Source: Strigops habroptila (Eukaryota > Chordata > Aves > Psittaciformes > Psittacidae). From it: DNA of 64,000 nucleotides. The notes under the pieces were generated by a model. The model made no database searches, was not told where the DNA came from, and saw nothing but the letters and a program-made list of their open reading frames with translations. Positions 36,301-49,800 of the stretch are shown piece by piece. The stretch covers positions 63,934,243 to 63,998,242 of the forward strand of contig NC_044278.2 of NCBI RefSeq assembly GCF_004027225.2, read 5' to 3'. Made by a program: the position numbers and the translations under genes. The stretch's first letter is position 1, and each line of letters begins with the position of its first letter.

Positions 36301-39300
36301 TCATCCATTGCAGTACAAGACCAAGGCAAAAGTACCTCTTAGCTGTCCCACTATGCAGTCAACACAGATCAAGGGGAGCTTATTCCATGGGCTCCCCAAT
36401 CCTGTAGCAAGTTCAAAAGAGAGAAGATACATCTCAACAGCTGGAAACCACTGACAAAGACACCAATCTGACCCTTGACTAAATTCCTACCAGCCCTCAG
36501 ATTTCTTTATGTAATCTGTGGCCTGGGACCCAATCACTTCCGATGAAAAACAGGCAGCATTTGTCAGAGCAGTTGACAGGTAGGTTGTCTGAACAATAGC
36601 AGATGGAGTGAACACATTGGGGTTCAGCCTACCAGGCTTTTGGTAAGAGGAGGAATGCTTATTTTGTTCCTTACATCCACCAATGAAATTTCTTTTGTGG
36701 TTTTATTTCATTTCCCTGGAATCACTCTTTTAGAATAGGTATCACAAGATGAATTCTCTTATATAAAAGATACTCTTTATGTCATGAATATTTGGGGGAA
36801 AGGCCACTCAACACTTACAGTATTTCTGAGTCAAACATTTGTAATAAGCATGAGACAATTTTTATTCTTTTATTAAAAAAATTGAGATTCTTAGACAAAC
36901 TGTAAACACCTTGGTTTTGTAAAAATAAAATGACTATAAAAGGTGAGTCAATGTGCGTCTGTTATTAGAGACTACTACAGAGTTACAAGAGAAATTCAGT
37001 CCACTGCAGTGGATTTAGCTCATCTTTGCTTTTGGTTTGTAGTTTGCCTTTACAACCTTCTCCTTTTGTCTCAGGCTTCCTTGCCAGGTTCCTGAACTAG
37101 AACCTGACAAGAAAGGTCACAGATACTGGAAACGTGCTCGTGATCACACACAAACACAGGCTTTCTCCTCTGTCAACAATTCTAAGACAGCGTGGTTTAA
37201 TTTTTTAGAAGAAAAACGCAGCACCTTTAGCAATAGGGGGGAAAACTGTAAAACCGTACAAAGCATGTGTCTCCTAATAATAAACAGAAAGGAAAAATGA
37301 CTTTTTAGGGGTTTTTTTTTTTATTTACTTATAATACAGAACATGCTCTGGGATTCACCCACTGATCTTACCTCTGGGGACAAGGCTTGTAGGTGGTCCT
37401 GGGACTGGAAACTGGCAAGTACGGGAGGAGGCAGGTGCGCCAGAACCCCCAAAGATACCCTCCCTGCCTACCCCAGAGGTGTTGCAGAGCAGCCAGGGAA
37501 GAGCACACAGAGCTGTGCTTCCACTAGATTTTCCTTTTTGGTCAAGGCTGGAGGGGAAATGCAATCTTCTTCCACATGCAGATAAAGGGATGGAAAACAC
37601 ATAAACCCATTCTAAAGGAGTCACCCCTTTACCTTAGAGTTTCAGATGTAAAACAGAGAAGTTTTAGCCTTAGTGGCTCCTAAGAAAAACATGGGAATAT
37701 GACCTGACAATATTAAATACATGGGTGTCCCCTTGAAACAGCAGTTTACCTGAAGCTTAGTCATATTCCCAGATGGGTGTCTAAGGGACGTACCACCCTG
37801 CAGACAGCATCTCCTGCTAGCTATTTGGCACAAAACATACAAGTCACAGGAGTGCAGCAGGCCCAGGCCTGGCGTTGATTGGATGTACCCTGGCTCTAGC
37901 TGCTAGCAACTTCTATAGGCATCTTCTGCTCCAGTAGAAGAAAAGATGAATCTCCTGATGGAGGCAGAAGATCCTTTGCTGCTATTCTGCCTCTCTGGTG
38001 GAGTAGTATCGTCTCATTCTACATGTTCCAGGCCAGGAATAAGGGTGTCAGGGAGGGAGGTAGTTGTAAGTGGCAGAAGTAGAGCTGTGCTTACAGCCAT
38101 AGACTGATTGTTTCCTAGAATGTTGGTATTCTTCAAATATGTAATTTATGGTTCCAATCCATCAGGATTAGCATTGCTTTTCATTTGGAATTATATTCTT
38201 TTGGTACTTCAGTGCTTGTAGAATACTTTCCACTGTTCCACTGAATTTATTCTATTGCATTAAAACGAATCTCAAGTGTGCATGATGTTAACTGTTTTAT
38301 TTTGGGCATTTAGTAATTGTAGCCTTTCCTACCCTCAGAAAATAATGTTTTATAGCAGGACATAGAGGTTTCTGGACTAAGTGCTAAGAGCCAGTCTGGA
38401 TAACATAGACACTAAGCCTTCTGAAACCACCAGGGAAATAAAAAGCTCCTGGATTCTTCTGATCTGTTGTCAGTTTCATCCATGGCAGCTACACCTGGAA
38501 TTAAGGCTAAAACCCATCCATGGTTACTTAGTTTTGATTTGGACTCTCTCAAAGTGCTTGGCACCATGCAGAACAACGAAGACAACAGAGTTAATGACAA
38601 CTCCTAACAGGATGCATGTTGAACGGCAAAGACATCAAACCCAGCTCACTATGGAAACTGAAATAATTGGCTTGTGAAGCTTCCTGAGAAACACATGAAG
38701 CAAACATTTACAAAGGTTATTGAGTATCTTCAGTTTCATCCTAGCTAGTCTCAAATTAGCAAGCCCATAAGATAGGTTCAATCAGAAAGTCAAGATCATT
38801 AAATGAAAAATACTGTAGAAAGCGTGTATTAAGAAAAGGAAACATTTATCACTGGTAGGGCTTTATACCCGATACTCACTAAAATGAAGTAGGATGCAGA
38901 CGGACACCTATTATTATGTACGAGCAATGATTTTAGATGTTTGTATTACACATGAGAAAAAGCTATCAAACCTGTCCCTGGCACATAGAAGAGGACGCAA
39001 TACAAGGACTTCTCTGAGGCACGTCACCACAGGCAGACCTGTTCCCTGCAGCATCCACTCACAACAAGCTGCCACCACCCAGCATCACCTTCCTCCCAGT
39101 GATCAGCAAGATGGTTTTGGAGGCGAGTAAACACAGTGGTCTGGGAGGCTGGGAAAGGCTGTGCTCTGAGCAGCCTCCTCTGAGGCTCATGCGGAGGCAG
39201 AGAGCACGTGCTGGAACTGACAGTCACTGTCTCTTCTCATGCAAGAGTGAGGGTGGCCGCAGCTGGAGCTACCAAGCCCCCACTTCAACATGTGCCAAGA

Positions 39301-40110
39301 GAATGCTTCCTAAAAATGGTGGTACACCGGGGGTACTCGGTGCCAAAGGCAGGAGTTGATGCAGAATCACAGAGGTCAGGGAAACTAATGGTAGAGCAAT
39401 CTACCAATGGAGGGTAAAAAGACCTGGGGGGGGACACCAACCCCAAAGCATTCAGCTGAGGATGTCATCTGGTTGTAAGCTGGGAGAGTATCCGGGAAAA
39501 TATTATATAGGCTTGTAGAGTTCTTCCTTGTTTCCTTGGTACCCACTCATGGTTACTTCTGGAAACAAGATGCTAGTTAAAAAGGACTTTTGACACCCTT
39601 ATGTCTGTTCCATTACACTGTTATTCGCTCTAGTTAAGTAGCTCATAATTTCCAAAGCGGATCAAGGCACTGCAGCCAGTCAAGCTCCATTTCCTCGCTA
39701 TGCTCTGAAAGAAAGAAGAAAGTTCCACAATGAGATGACAGAAGCCTCATCAGAAAACACATGTTCTGCTTGTTCTGGCACTGGAAAGGAAGCAGACCTT
39801 GACAATCAGCTGCCTGAAGCCCAGGGAACCTCAGTGAGTACCTAGCAGCACTTCGCATCATTTTTGCAATGACATGACCAGGCTAGGCAGGACTTTACAC
39901 AGGTACATGGGAGTAAGAAAGGTGCGAAAGTGTTTTAAGCCCAGCTTGGGAATGTCTCACCACGTTTTGATTTCAGGAGCTGACGGGCTGCCTGCTGTTC
40001 CCTGACCTGAAAGGCAGTGTGAAATAGGTTCACCCCCCGCCTGACCGAATTGACTTGACACAGCAGGGAACGTTTTGCTAAACTATCACCTACTCCCTAC
40101 GAACACCCTC
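33341..40110. other. Intergenic spacer between ING1 and CARS2
   Basis: About 6.8 kb between the two CpG islands. I see no gene, RNA gene or clear CR1 copy. It contains short microsatellite-like stretches (TG/TA at 35230-35265, poly-T near 36069-36080 and 37311-37321). Confidence 0.55.
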
Positions 40111-40583
40111 ACTGAAACCTCGTTAAGAAGAACCCGGGTTCCGGCGCGGTTACACTGAGGCATGGGGCTGGTTACACGCTGTTCCGGCCGAACTGAAGCA
40201 GGGCACGGCCAGCCCCGAGCCCCGCACCCCCGGCGCCCCAGCCCGCCGCACTCACCCCGGGGCCGCTCCACGAACAGCCTCCGCCCGGGCCGGGCCAGCA
40301 GCGGCCGCAGAGGTGACCCTGCGGCCCAGCGGGAGCCGGCGGCGGCAGCGGCACCCGCACCCGTTGGGACTGGGCCGCGCCCCCGCCCGCAGGCCCCGCC
40401 TCTTCCTGCCGCGCCGGCTGTAGCTGCCCCGCTCGGCTGCTGTTTCCCGGCACAAGCGGTGCGGGGTGTCGCGGCGACAGGCGCGGCGGGTTGTGTCAGC
40501 TCCCCTCATCCCCCTCCCCGCGGGGAGGCGGAGCCGCCGGTTCCCTGCCCGCCCGCGGCCGGCCGGGGGCTGTGGCCGTGGCT

Positions 40584-40807
40584 ATGGCCATGGCCATGTT
40601 GCGCGGGGCCGCGGCGGTTGTGGCCCGGCGGTGCGGCCTCGGGCCCGGCTCCAGCGGGGGAAAAGTGGCAGCGCGGCGGCGGTGCAGCGCGGCGCGGCGG
40701 CGGGAGTGGGTGCCGCCGGTGGGGCGGGACAGCGGGATCGTGGCTTACAACAGCCGCAGCCGGACCAAGGAGCCGCTCGTACTGACCAAGGACCGAGTGG
40801 CGACCTG
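40584..40807 (+). CDS. CARS2: CARS2 coding exon 1 (residues 1-74)
   Basis: Three in-frame ATGs lie six bases apart (40584, 40590, 40596), giving MAMAMLRG. I chose the first; all have G at -3, and the first two also have G at +4. The frame is open further upstream but without another ATG. The exon encodes the Arg-rich mitochondrial targeting peptide and ends RVAT plus TG of Trp75. The donor TG|GTAGCG is weak (C at +5). Confidence 0.88.
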
Positions 40808-43800
40808 GTAGCGCCTGGCGGCGGGCGGGCAGGCAGGGGTTACCTGGGTGGCCGGGCCAGGGTGACGGTGCGGTTTGCCTCCCCTCTCCGCAGGTACAGC
40901 TGCGGGCCGACAGTGTACGACCAGGCACACCTCGGGCACGCGTGGTGAGTCGCCGCCTGAGGCACGGCGGGAAGGGGGGTCCCGTCCTGTGCGGGCGCGC
41001 CGCGGTGGGAGCCCGGCGGCCGGAGTGCGGGGCACCGGCAGCCGGGCCGCGGGAGGGGGCAGCGTGTGTCCGGGTGACCGGCCCAGACCCCGCTGGGAGC
41101 TGCCGGCCTTTCGCCTCTTGGTCTGCGTAAAGGGCAAAATGCTGTTTGTTTTCTTGTTTGTTTGCTTGGGGTTTCCCCGTCTCGACCTCAGGAAGCATGG
41201 AAGGGGCTGTTGGTGCAGCTCATCCCAGGCAGAGGCAGAGTAGCGGGGTGGAAGGTATTAAGAACGTGCACTTTTTTGCTAGGCAGGGTGAGTTGCAAAT
41301 TTTATCAGCTCTTGTGCAGAGGAGTTGGGGTCCTGGAGCCTCTTCTCTGTGAAATTATAGTTTTGCCTCAGATTTAGTTCAGACACTGTGTTAGCACCAA
41401 GGAAAAGCTGTTCAGGGTTGGCAATTAAAAAGGTGCTTTCAATGTTTACTGATAAACACATCTATTCAGTCGTGGAAACACGGAATACCAAGTTGGAAGG
41501 GACCTCAAGGATCATCTGGCCCAAGCTTTCTAGGCAAAGCGTGACCTAGACTAGATGGCCCAGCACCCTGTCCAGCTGAATCTTACAAGTGTCTATCTTT
41601 GGGGAGTTCACACTTCCCTGGAAAGTGTTCTTAAATCTCAGAAAGCTCAGAAAGGCCTTTTAGCATAGTAACAGTTCAGTGGCTTACTGTGTTTAAAGAA
41701 AAGAACCCAAACCAAACATCACAGTATTTTTTTCCATAGGTCATTAGAATAATTACAATACTAAACCAGCTTCATTACAAGTAACTTCGAAAAAGTACTT
41801 TAAATACACCAGGGCAGTTGCCGGTTGTTTTACACTGACGCACCTGATGAGAAGACATGCAGCAGGCTGCCTGCGGGTTCCTGTGAAGTCAAGGGGAATT
41901 GCAGCAGCTCAGGTGCTCCTGAGCTCCTGTCCCCTAATTCTTAGAAGAACAAGATGCATTTGGCTCCTCAGAGGAGCAGGAGTTTCTCAGATAACTGTCG
42001 TCTGTGTGAAGATCAGGCGCTGTGTATTGGAATAATTCCATTTTAGTGTAGAGGATTCCACAGCTTCCGGCTCTATCTCAGCTTCATTCAGAAACTTGTG
42101 TTGAATTTGGTGAGTGTTGAGCCATTGCAGTACTGCACAACTGCTTCCTTCTGTAAAGGGGAGTTTCAAAATACCAATCATATGAAAATACAGTTGGTTA
42201 ACCTCACCTTAAATGCTGCTGTACTGTTGTGTGTGTATGTGGTGATGTCTTTTTCCTCCTTGCTTTTGTCTTGCTTAGCAGAAAACTAATCTAACTTTTT
42301 ACCAGTGATCTAAAAATGAGCAAATGATATCTTGAATTATTCTGTTTGTACTTAGTACCTTCAGGGGAACTTTTTAAAAAAAAAAAAAAAAAAAAAGTCA
42401 TCGCAATTTGTGTATTTAAATCTACAGTTATTGTCGTAAAGGCTATGTTACAATTTACCTTGAAATATTTACAATTGAAAATAATCACTTGAGAGCAACA
42501 GTATAGAAAGATGGTAATTAATTGCTTTATCACTTAGTCGAGGTTCTCTGGTACGATAGGGCCCATCCTGATGTGGTGTAACGGGAGGAATTGCGGAAGT
42601 GCTCCATTGCGGAAGTGCTCCTGTTGTAAGTGGTGTAGTGGATCTACAGCCCAATGTTTGCAGAGCCAGAGAACTTCACCTTTGGTCTTGCAGCTCTCTG
42701 GCTTTTCAATGTCTGGTTTTGGCAGTGGTTCTCCTACCTTCTGGCTCTTTTGATTAAAGGAGGGAGTAGGAGGGCACTGATCGCTCTGCCTGTTCTCTCA
42801 TCCATCTCCTCTTACCCTATTTCTAAGCTACCAATTTCAAGTTTTCCTGACGAGGTTTGCCCTACATCTGTGCCACCTGGGTTTGACTGCTTCACTTGCT
42901 GGTTTAAGAAAGAATATTTACAGCTGAATCTTTCCTCTGGAGGGCTGTATCATGCAGATAAGGAGCAATTGGTATACTCTTTCTGCTGCCTCTTTAGCAC
43001 CTTCATGTGTTGTTTCCTGTAGTGCTGCTGTGCATCAAGATACCTGCTGAAGACCTCCTTCTCTCATCAGTTAAACCCTCCAGTGTGTGAGGAGTTGGCT
43101 CTTCCTTACCAGTGTCTGTGGTCTTGCACACATCAGTGGTGACGCCTTGCTGCTTGGCTCATTTCTTAAGGACAGTGGTGCACTCTTGATTTTTATATCT
43201 TTTGGGTTTTGGTTTTTTTTTTTAGCAGTAATTGTGTGGGATTTTTTCCCCGATAGCTAGGTCCAGCTGTAGAGCTCTGGTAAGCACAGCCGAAAATGCA
43301 TTCTGCTGATGCAGGTCTACAGGCCAGGAGATGCTGGGAAGGAGCATGAAGTCAAATAGAGTGATGGCTGTTGATACTGTGCTGCTCTTGTAAAATACCA
43401 TGGTTTTGTTATACTCTTGCAACATGTTATTACTAGAATCCTTTTTCCCCCCCTCCTTCTTGCATTTGACTTGCGGCAAGCACAAGTAATGGAAATGAGC
43501 TTGAGATCCTTGAGAAGAATTTGAAAATAATGGCATTGTTATTTTTCTCCCCTCCTCCTTCCTTTCCACAAAGATTTCCTATTTTGCTAAATAATCCAAC
43601 TTTCTCTAGTATGCTGTGCTTCCAGCCTTCAAAACAGGTGCTCTCTATGCCTCAGTGCAACATCCAAAACTCATTCCGTATAAAGAAAAAAATCAGACAG
43701 GCAGATAAAGCCATCTTTTCCCTGAGTTCTGAGACTGGGCTTGATCTTGCTGGCATGAGCTGCAGCCTGGTTGGCATCCAGGCTCCTGGCTGAATGCTTG

Positions 43801-46800
43801 GAAGTAAGAGTAAAACCAAGCATGAGAAGATTTCATTCAGTCCCTTGTACCTGCTCTGCCACCCCCCTGATTTTGACTGTCAGTTTTTTTTCCTTTTCAG
43901 TCCTGAAGTGGTAAGGACCCTACTTTCTGAGATGTCAGGAGATCTGTTCTGGCTTTTGCAGTGCTTCTTCCATCAATTCAGTTGGAAGATCAGAGGAGAG
44001 GGAACCATGCAATATTTGTGTCAGCTGTGGCAACTACGACTGCAGGGCTGTTAAATCTAATAACAAGCTTTTGATGCTGGCATCGTTCCTGTGAACAGGG
44101 TCCAAAGATTAATCTAATATTCTTATGGAATCTTGTCACCACATTAGATGAACCTTACTCCCAGAGAGTGGTGTTCATTAAAAACTATGTCCCTGGCAGC
44201 ATGGCTTTCAAAAAGCCTTTTTCAACATGAGCATAGTGCAAACAACAACAAAAAGTATTTTTCTTCATCGAACATCAAGATATTGCACATCCATAAATGT
44301 GAACCTTAATGCCACCTGCACCTTGCAGCTAGGGGGAGGGATGCAAATCCATTTCCAGTATTGCAGTTCTTTGCTCTCACAGCCACAGGAGTCGCAGTTC
44401 TTGCGATGCTGTGAGTGAAATAGGAACCTGTAGGTCTGCGAGTCTCCTTTTGGGGTCTGTTTTCTCTGACCCTCAGCCGGTGAAGGCTGAGGATTCTCAT
44501 CACTTTGCAGGGCAGAGATAGAGCCTCTAGTCACTGTCTGATATCTCAACTAATAATTGGGTTTTACTCAAAGTATGTTTTGAGAATTGTAAGTGGAGAG
44601 TGAGTAGAACAAGGGGCTTCCACAGCCCTGTACAGTTGTTGGTACATCAGTCTCTCAGCATTGAATCTTCTAGTTTGTGGCAAAGAGCCTGCATAATATT
44701 GAGGATTTATTCTCAGGTGTGAATAAAGCAAAATAACCCACAGCACAGCTCTTTTTTGCTATCAGAAAAGATCTGTGCTGGTGTGTGAATGGAATAGTTT
44801 ATTGGTGGCTGGCAGCTGTAGTTGTTACTCAACCCTAAGCAAAGTTCATTTGCACCTTGTTTTATTTCTCTCTGTTCTGCCCTGTGGCTTTGAAAACCTG
44901 TTAGAATATAGAAAGCCTGAGGGATGTGTTTCAAGAATATCTGATCTGTGTCTTATTTCATACTGTTTGCTTTGAGAGAGTCTCGTGGCTCACGTGTACC
45001 TTCCAATGCGCTTCGGCGCTTGAATAAAGAGATGCAACAAAATAAAACCCTCAGAAAATTTGATGTAATGTGTCACTAATGCCAGAAGAGGGTAGGCCAG
45101 TTCAAGGGAAATTTGCTTGACTTTTGTGCAGGTGGTAACTGGTTTTGGAAAAGCACTTTATGCACTGAAGACCTTTTCATTCCTCCAAGTATTGGGGTAT
45201 TTAGATTGTCCCTGTGGCTGTTAATGCTGTTGATTATTTTTGTTTAAGTTTGTTCTTACTACTGCGTGTTTAAAAGCTTATGGCTTTTTTTTTTTCTTTT
45301 TTCCCCCCTCTCTTCTAGCTCCTATGTTAGGTTCGATATAATTCGAAGGATAATGACTAAGTTTTTTGGAATTGAAGTTATCATGGTGATGGGGATCACA
45401 GACATAGATGACAAGATAATAAAAAGAGCCAATGAGGTAGGTGTTTGCTGCAGTCTTTGACCCAAACTTTTGGTATTTTCTACAGCTACTTACATAGGAA
45501 AATTGACCTGAGTTTGGTTGGTTTTTTTGATGAGTTTTGCTTGTTTTAATTAGTAGATGATAAATGTTGAGATTTCTGGTCCCCTGACATGGCTCTAATT
45601 GGGCTGGGAGCCTGGAGGGCTGGTGATTGGGGGTAAATGGGTGCAGAGTTCTCTGAGGGGAAGAGGTGGGGAGAACTATGTCACAGCACGTGTGGCGGGG
45701 GTCCTGCTGCCCTTGCCCTCTGCCTAGGAGGCCAGTGGGGAACAAAAAGCTGGGGTGAATCCTCAGCAGAGTGAAGGGTATGTTATCCCAAAAGCAACCC
45801 AAAACTTAGCAGCCAGGAGCCTTCTGGCTGGGTTCTGGAGAAGTGTTGTGTTATTAAAGGCAGCATTGCCACACACGAGGCTGAGGGTGGTTCCTGAAAG
45901 GTGCCGAGCACCATCTAGCTGCAGTGTCGGCACCTTGGAAAGCTTTATTAATGTTGTCAGAGTTCATCACCTACATGGAAGTTGACATTGCGTATAGGAG
46001 TAAGTCTTGATAAGACCTGGGCTATAAGTGGTTCTCAGTTGGATTTTAGTCAGACCTTTTCCACCAGCTGATCTTGGTGAATGATTATTCCAGTATTTTA
46101 TTTTTTTTTCCTTTTTAAATGCTTTTTGGATCCTGAAACACTGAAGAATGTATTCTGTGTTTTACTCTGTGTTTCAGATTTTTTGGTTTGTTTTTAGAAT
46201 CTGTAATTCATCTCTTATGGATCATAAATGAGTGTGTTAGATCAGATTGCACTCGCAAGCTTTTCTTGGAGCCAGAGAATTTGACAGCTGTCACTTTTAT
46301 TTAATCCTTAAGTAAACAGTTACTACTGCAGTTAAATATAGGGCGCTGCATTGAAATGAATACTAGCACACTGCTGCTGTAGGAATACATGTGTGTTCTC
46401 TTAGTCCATTTCCTTGCAGTTTTGTAAGACGGTTTAATAAAAAGAGAGAACCCCTATCTCCCAAAAAACCTCAATAAAAAACCCAAACCAACTAAACCAA
46501 AAACCCCCACACCAAAACCCCCCAAGTTTTCTAAATCTATATGTGTGCATTTTAAGATTTTTTTTTTTTCTGTTGTCAGAACATTATGGAGATTTCTTGG
46601 TTTAGGAGAAAGAAATAACATGATGTTTTAAAAGAATTTGTGTTCATTTACTGCATTCTTTGGTTGGTTGGAGTTACCTTTCATGGCTTTTTTGTGATTA
46701 TTTTTTTTTTTTTTAAATACCTGCTCTGCTCTGAACATTGTATGGATGGCCAAGGCCTCTGCCTCAGTATCGTGACTTTGTTATTGGGACGTCTGTACCT

Positions 46801-49800
46801 GAAGCGTTATAGTGGTAGGATCAACATGCCTAAGCTTGTTCTCCATCCTCTGGTGGGATTCATGTAGAGAAAACCTGAAAGTTCAACATCTAGTCTATGA
46901 TGAACATGCTGCACACTCTTGGTGGAGAGAGATGAGTCTCTGTCTTGAATGTCCATCTGTAGGGGAGGAGTTTCCCCATCTTCCTCCTGTAGGCATCTTT
47001 GTCTCTTGTCTTCCTGTTGATCAAAGAAGCAGCTGAGCTTCTAGGGAGATGAGTCTGGTTGCTGGGGTTTGAAGAACACTTCCGGTCTGTAGGCAGAAGC
47101 ATGCCTTTGTTTCTCAGTGCTGAGCATCTTCCTAGTTTCATTGCTGATGAACATCTGGTTTGTCTGGGCCTTGCCTTGTCCAGGAGCTTGTCCAAATAGT
47201 GGTACCCACCTGTGCTCCAACAGTCAGACCCCTTAAAGATGCTTCAGTAATTAGAAGTGATGAAACTGGATTTATTTGGTTAATGATTCAGTTGTCTGCA
47301 AGCTGGAGAGACTGACAGTATGTTGTTTTCTGCCCAGTAGGTTCTCCTCAGAGAAAATGTAAAAGCTCATGTTTGAAACACTTTGATACTATGCTTTTGC
47401 TCACTAGGGTAGGTTTTGCTGTTGTAGATCTTTCAAGCCCTGGACTCTTCTGAGTGTTTGAGAACAAATGTCTTGTCACGTGCAAGTTGTCTCTTTCCTC
47501 TGGGTTGCACGTTCTCGTTGCGTCCGTGAGGATTCCTGTTCCTGTCCATTGCCTTGTGAATGAGAAATGTGGAGAAGGTGTTAGAGAATCATTCTACTTG
47601 GCAAAGCGTGGGGCTGGCTTTCAGTTTATTTCCCCTGATTGTACCGAGATCTATGAGTAACCGTGATCAGCTGAAATAGCTTATTTTTCTTAATCACTGA
47701 AAATTAATGTCTTGTCTCATCCTGTAAGTCTCTGATCTGTCTTTCTGACGAGTAGGTGGTATCGGTCTCCCCTGCCAATAAGTTGAATGAATTTCCAGTC
47801 CTGTGTACTGTAGTATGTCTTGTCACTGGAAATGGAAACCCTCTCAAGAAGAAAATAATGGGAGAGGGAAGGAGTTTATTATTTTAATCATTGCTTTCTC
47901 TTAAAAGATATGTATTAGTATTTTGGCAATTCAGAAGCGTAAATGAAATACTACTTTTGTTATTTATAACTTGCATCTCCTCCCCATAGATGTTAGATTA
48001 ATAAGCCTTTCTGACTCTTTACCTTGGGGGCTCTGTAAGTCTTCCAAGTAATCTATTAAGTGTCTGATAAAAGGTTGCAATATTTTATATTATTACTTTG
48101 ATTTATGATTTACTAATCAGCCTCTCTTTTTCAGATGAATATGTCACCAGTAGCTCTTGCTCGTATTTATGAAGAAGACTTCAAACAAGATATGGCTGCC
48201 TTAAAGGTACACATACTCAAGCCTCTAAATTTAAGAATATTTTAAAGCAATTCTTTTGGTAAGAAATCTGATTTTGACAGTTTGATCTGAAAAAAGAAAT
48301 TGGTTTGCTTGTGTGATGAGGTGTTGCTTGGAAACTTGGGATTTGGGAGGACCATTTTACTTTTTCATTCTTCTGGAAAGATATCGCACACCTTTTGAGT
48401 AAGGAAATTGGGAGAAGCAAACCCTACCTTTGGAATGAAACAGTTAAATTTCTTTAGCAACACAATTGGGTTTTTTATCCATGCAATTAGAGCCTTGGTT
48501 CACAGATAATACATATTTACCATAATGCAGAAATAGTCTGATATAAAGCATAGGAAACATGTAATATTCTTTCATTGACTTAAAGTGACTTTGCTCCTTG
48601 TGCAAACTGTTTGTCAGAAGCAGGGAGTGAGGCACTGGGGAAAATTAGTGCTACCATTTTCTTTTTTTTTCTTCTGTGTATTATCTTAAATGCTGCTTAT
48701 GACATTTCTATTATACTTGCTTTTTTTTTTTTTTTTTTTTTTAAAGTAAGATTGAGGAGAGTGTTCTTTAAGGTTTGTTTCCTAGAGTGGAGCGGCTTGT
48801 TGGCAGTATGTTTCATACAGGCTAATGAGGTGTTTTTCTTTAAGGTCCTTCCTCCTACAGTATATATGAGAGTGACTGAAAATATTCCTCAGATAATTTC
48901 CTTTATAAAAACTATAATTGCTAATGGCCAAGCTTACGCAACCTCACAAGGTAAGACTTACAGCAGGGCAACTCCTTGTTCAGCACATGTACAGGAAATC
49001 AGTGCTTCTAGTAATCCTGGTTTGGGATCAGATGAGATGCCCTGTTCCAGGCTTTCCTGCTGTTGAGTAGCAGACCGGGTGTGAGCAACTCATTTGTGAT
49101 GACATGAGTGGGCAGAACAACTGTTACTCAATTTCTAGGTTAAATGTAGCTTATCAATTAATATAATTGTTTACTGTAATGAACTGCTATCTAAGCCTCT
49201 GTGGGAAAGTCCTGCCTGGCTCCTACAAGAGAGCCGGGGGAACCTCTTAGCTCTAAACAGGAGGTGATTATCTCCTATGTGCTGTGAAAGATGTGACTGC
49301 AAAGCACAATATGTGGATTTTTTTTTTACTAGTAGAACTGGTGATTGTAGAAGGATTTGAGTGCATTGTAACTGGAGTAGCAGTAGGCTGCACTGCAGTC
49401 AGGGAGGGGATTGCTGATTGTGTATGGGCAGGGGAGAACCTGGGGAAGTGTCTAGAATACAAAGTTATCCTACGTGCAGAATGAGCACACGCAGAGAGGT
49501 TACTGAAAAGCTGGTAATGTGAAAACATCTGCTACTGCTTCTGCAGTATTTCTGAATTTCTAAATCGGAAGAAAATGGGAGTCAAAGGGCGCTTTGTTTT
49601 GCTTTCAGGGAAGTGTTCTCTCCTCCTCGTGATTGTGCCGCATCTTTGCTATAACACTAAACATTTCTTTTCTATTAGGCAATGTTTATTTTGATGTTGA
49701 GTCTTGGGGAAAAAGATACGGAGTATTAACTACTATTTCTCCTGATACCCAAGATGAAGCAGGTAAGTTCATGGCACCAACTTGTTTGTATTAATGTATC

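Larger units (their letters stand above)
40111..41110 (+). promoter_or_regulatory. CARS2: CpG-island promoter of CARS2
   Basis: GC- and CpG-rich, with GC boxes and no TATA or CCAAT box near the start codon. It spans the upstream region, exon 1, the short intron 1, exon 2 and the start of intron 2. Transcription probably begins within a few hundred bases upstream of 40584; the exact start is not visible. Confidence 0.75.
40945..45318 (+). other. CARS2: CARS2 intron 2 (4.4 kb)
   Basis: Contains a minus-strand CR1 fragment (41.5 kb), an A21 run (42376-42396) and an LTR-like hairpin with AATAAA near 45.01 kb. Nothing else recognised. Confidence 0.85.

Noticed and set aside
40506..41198. 230-codon minus-strand frame opposite CARS2 exon 1
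   Set aside because: Shadow of the GC-rich CARS2 CpG island; no domain.
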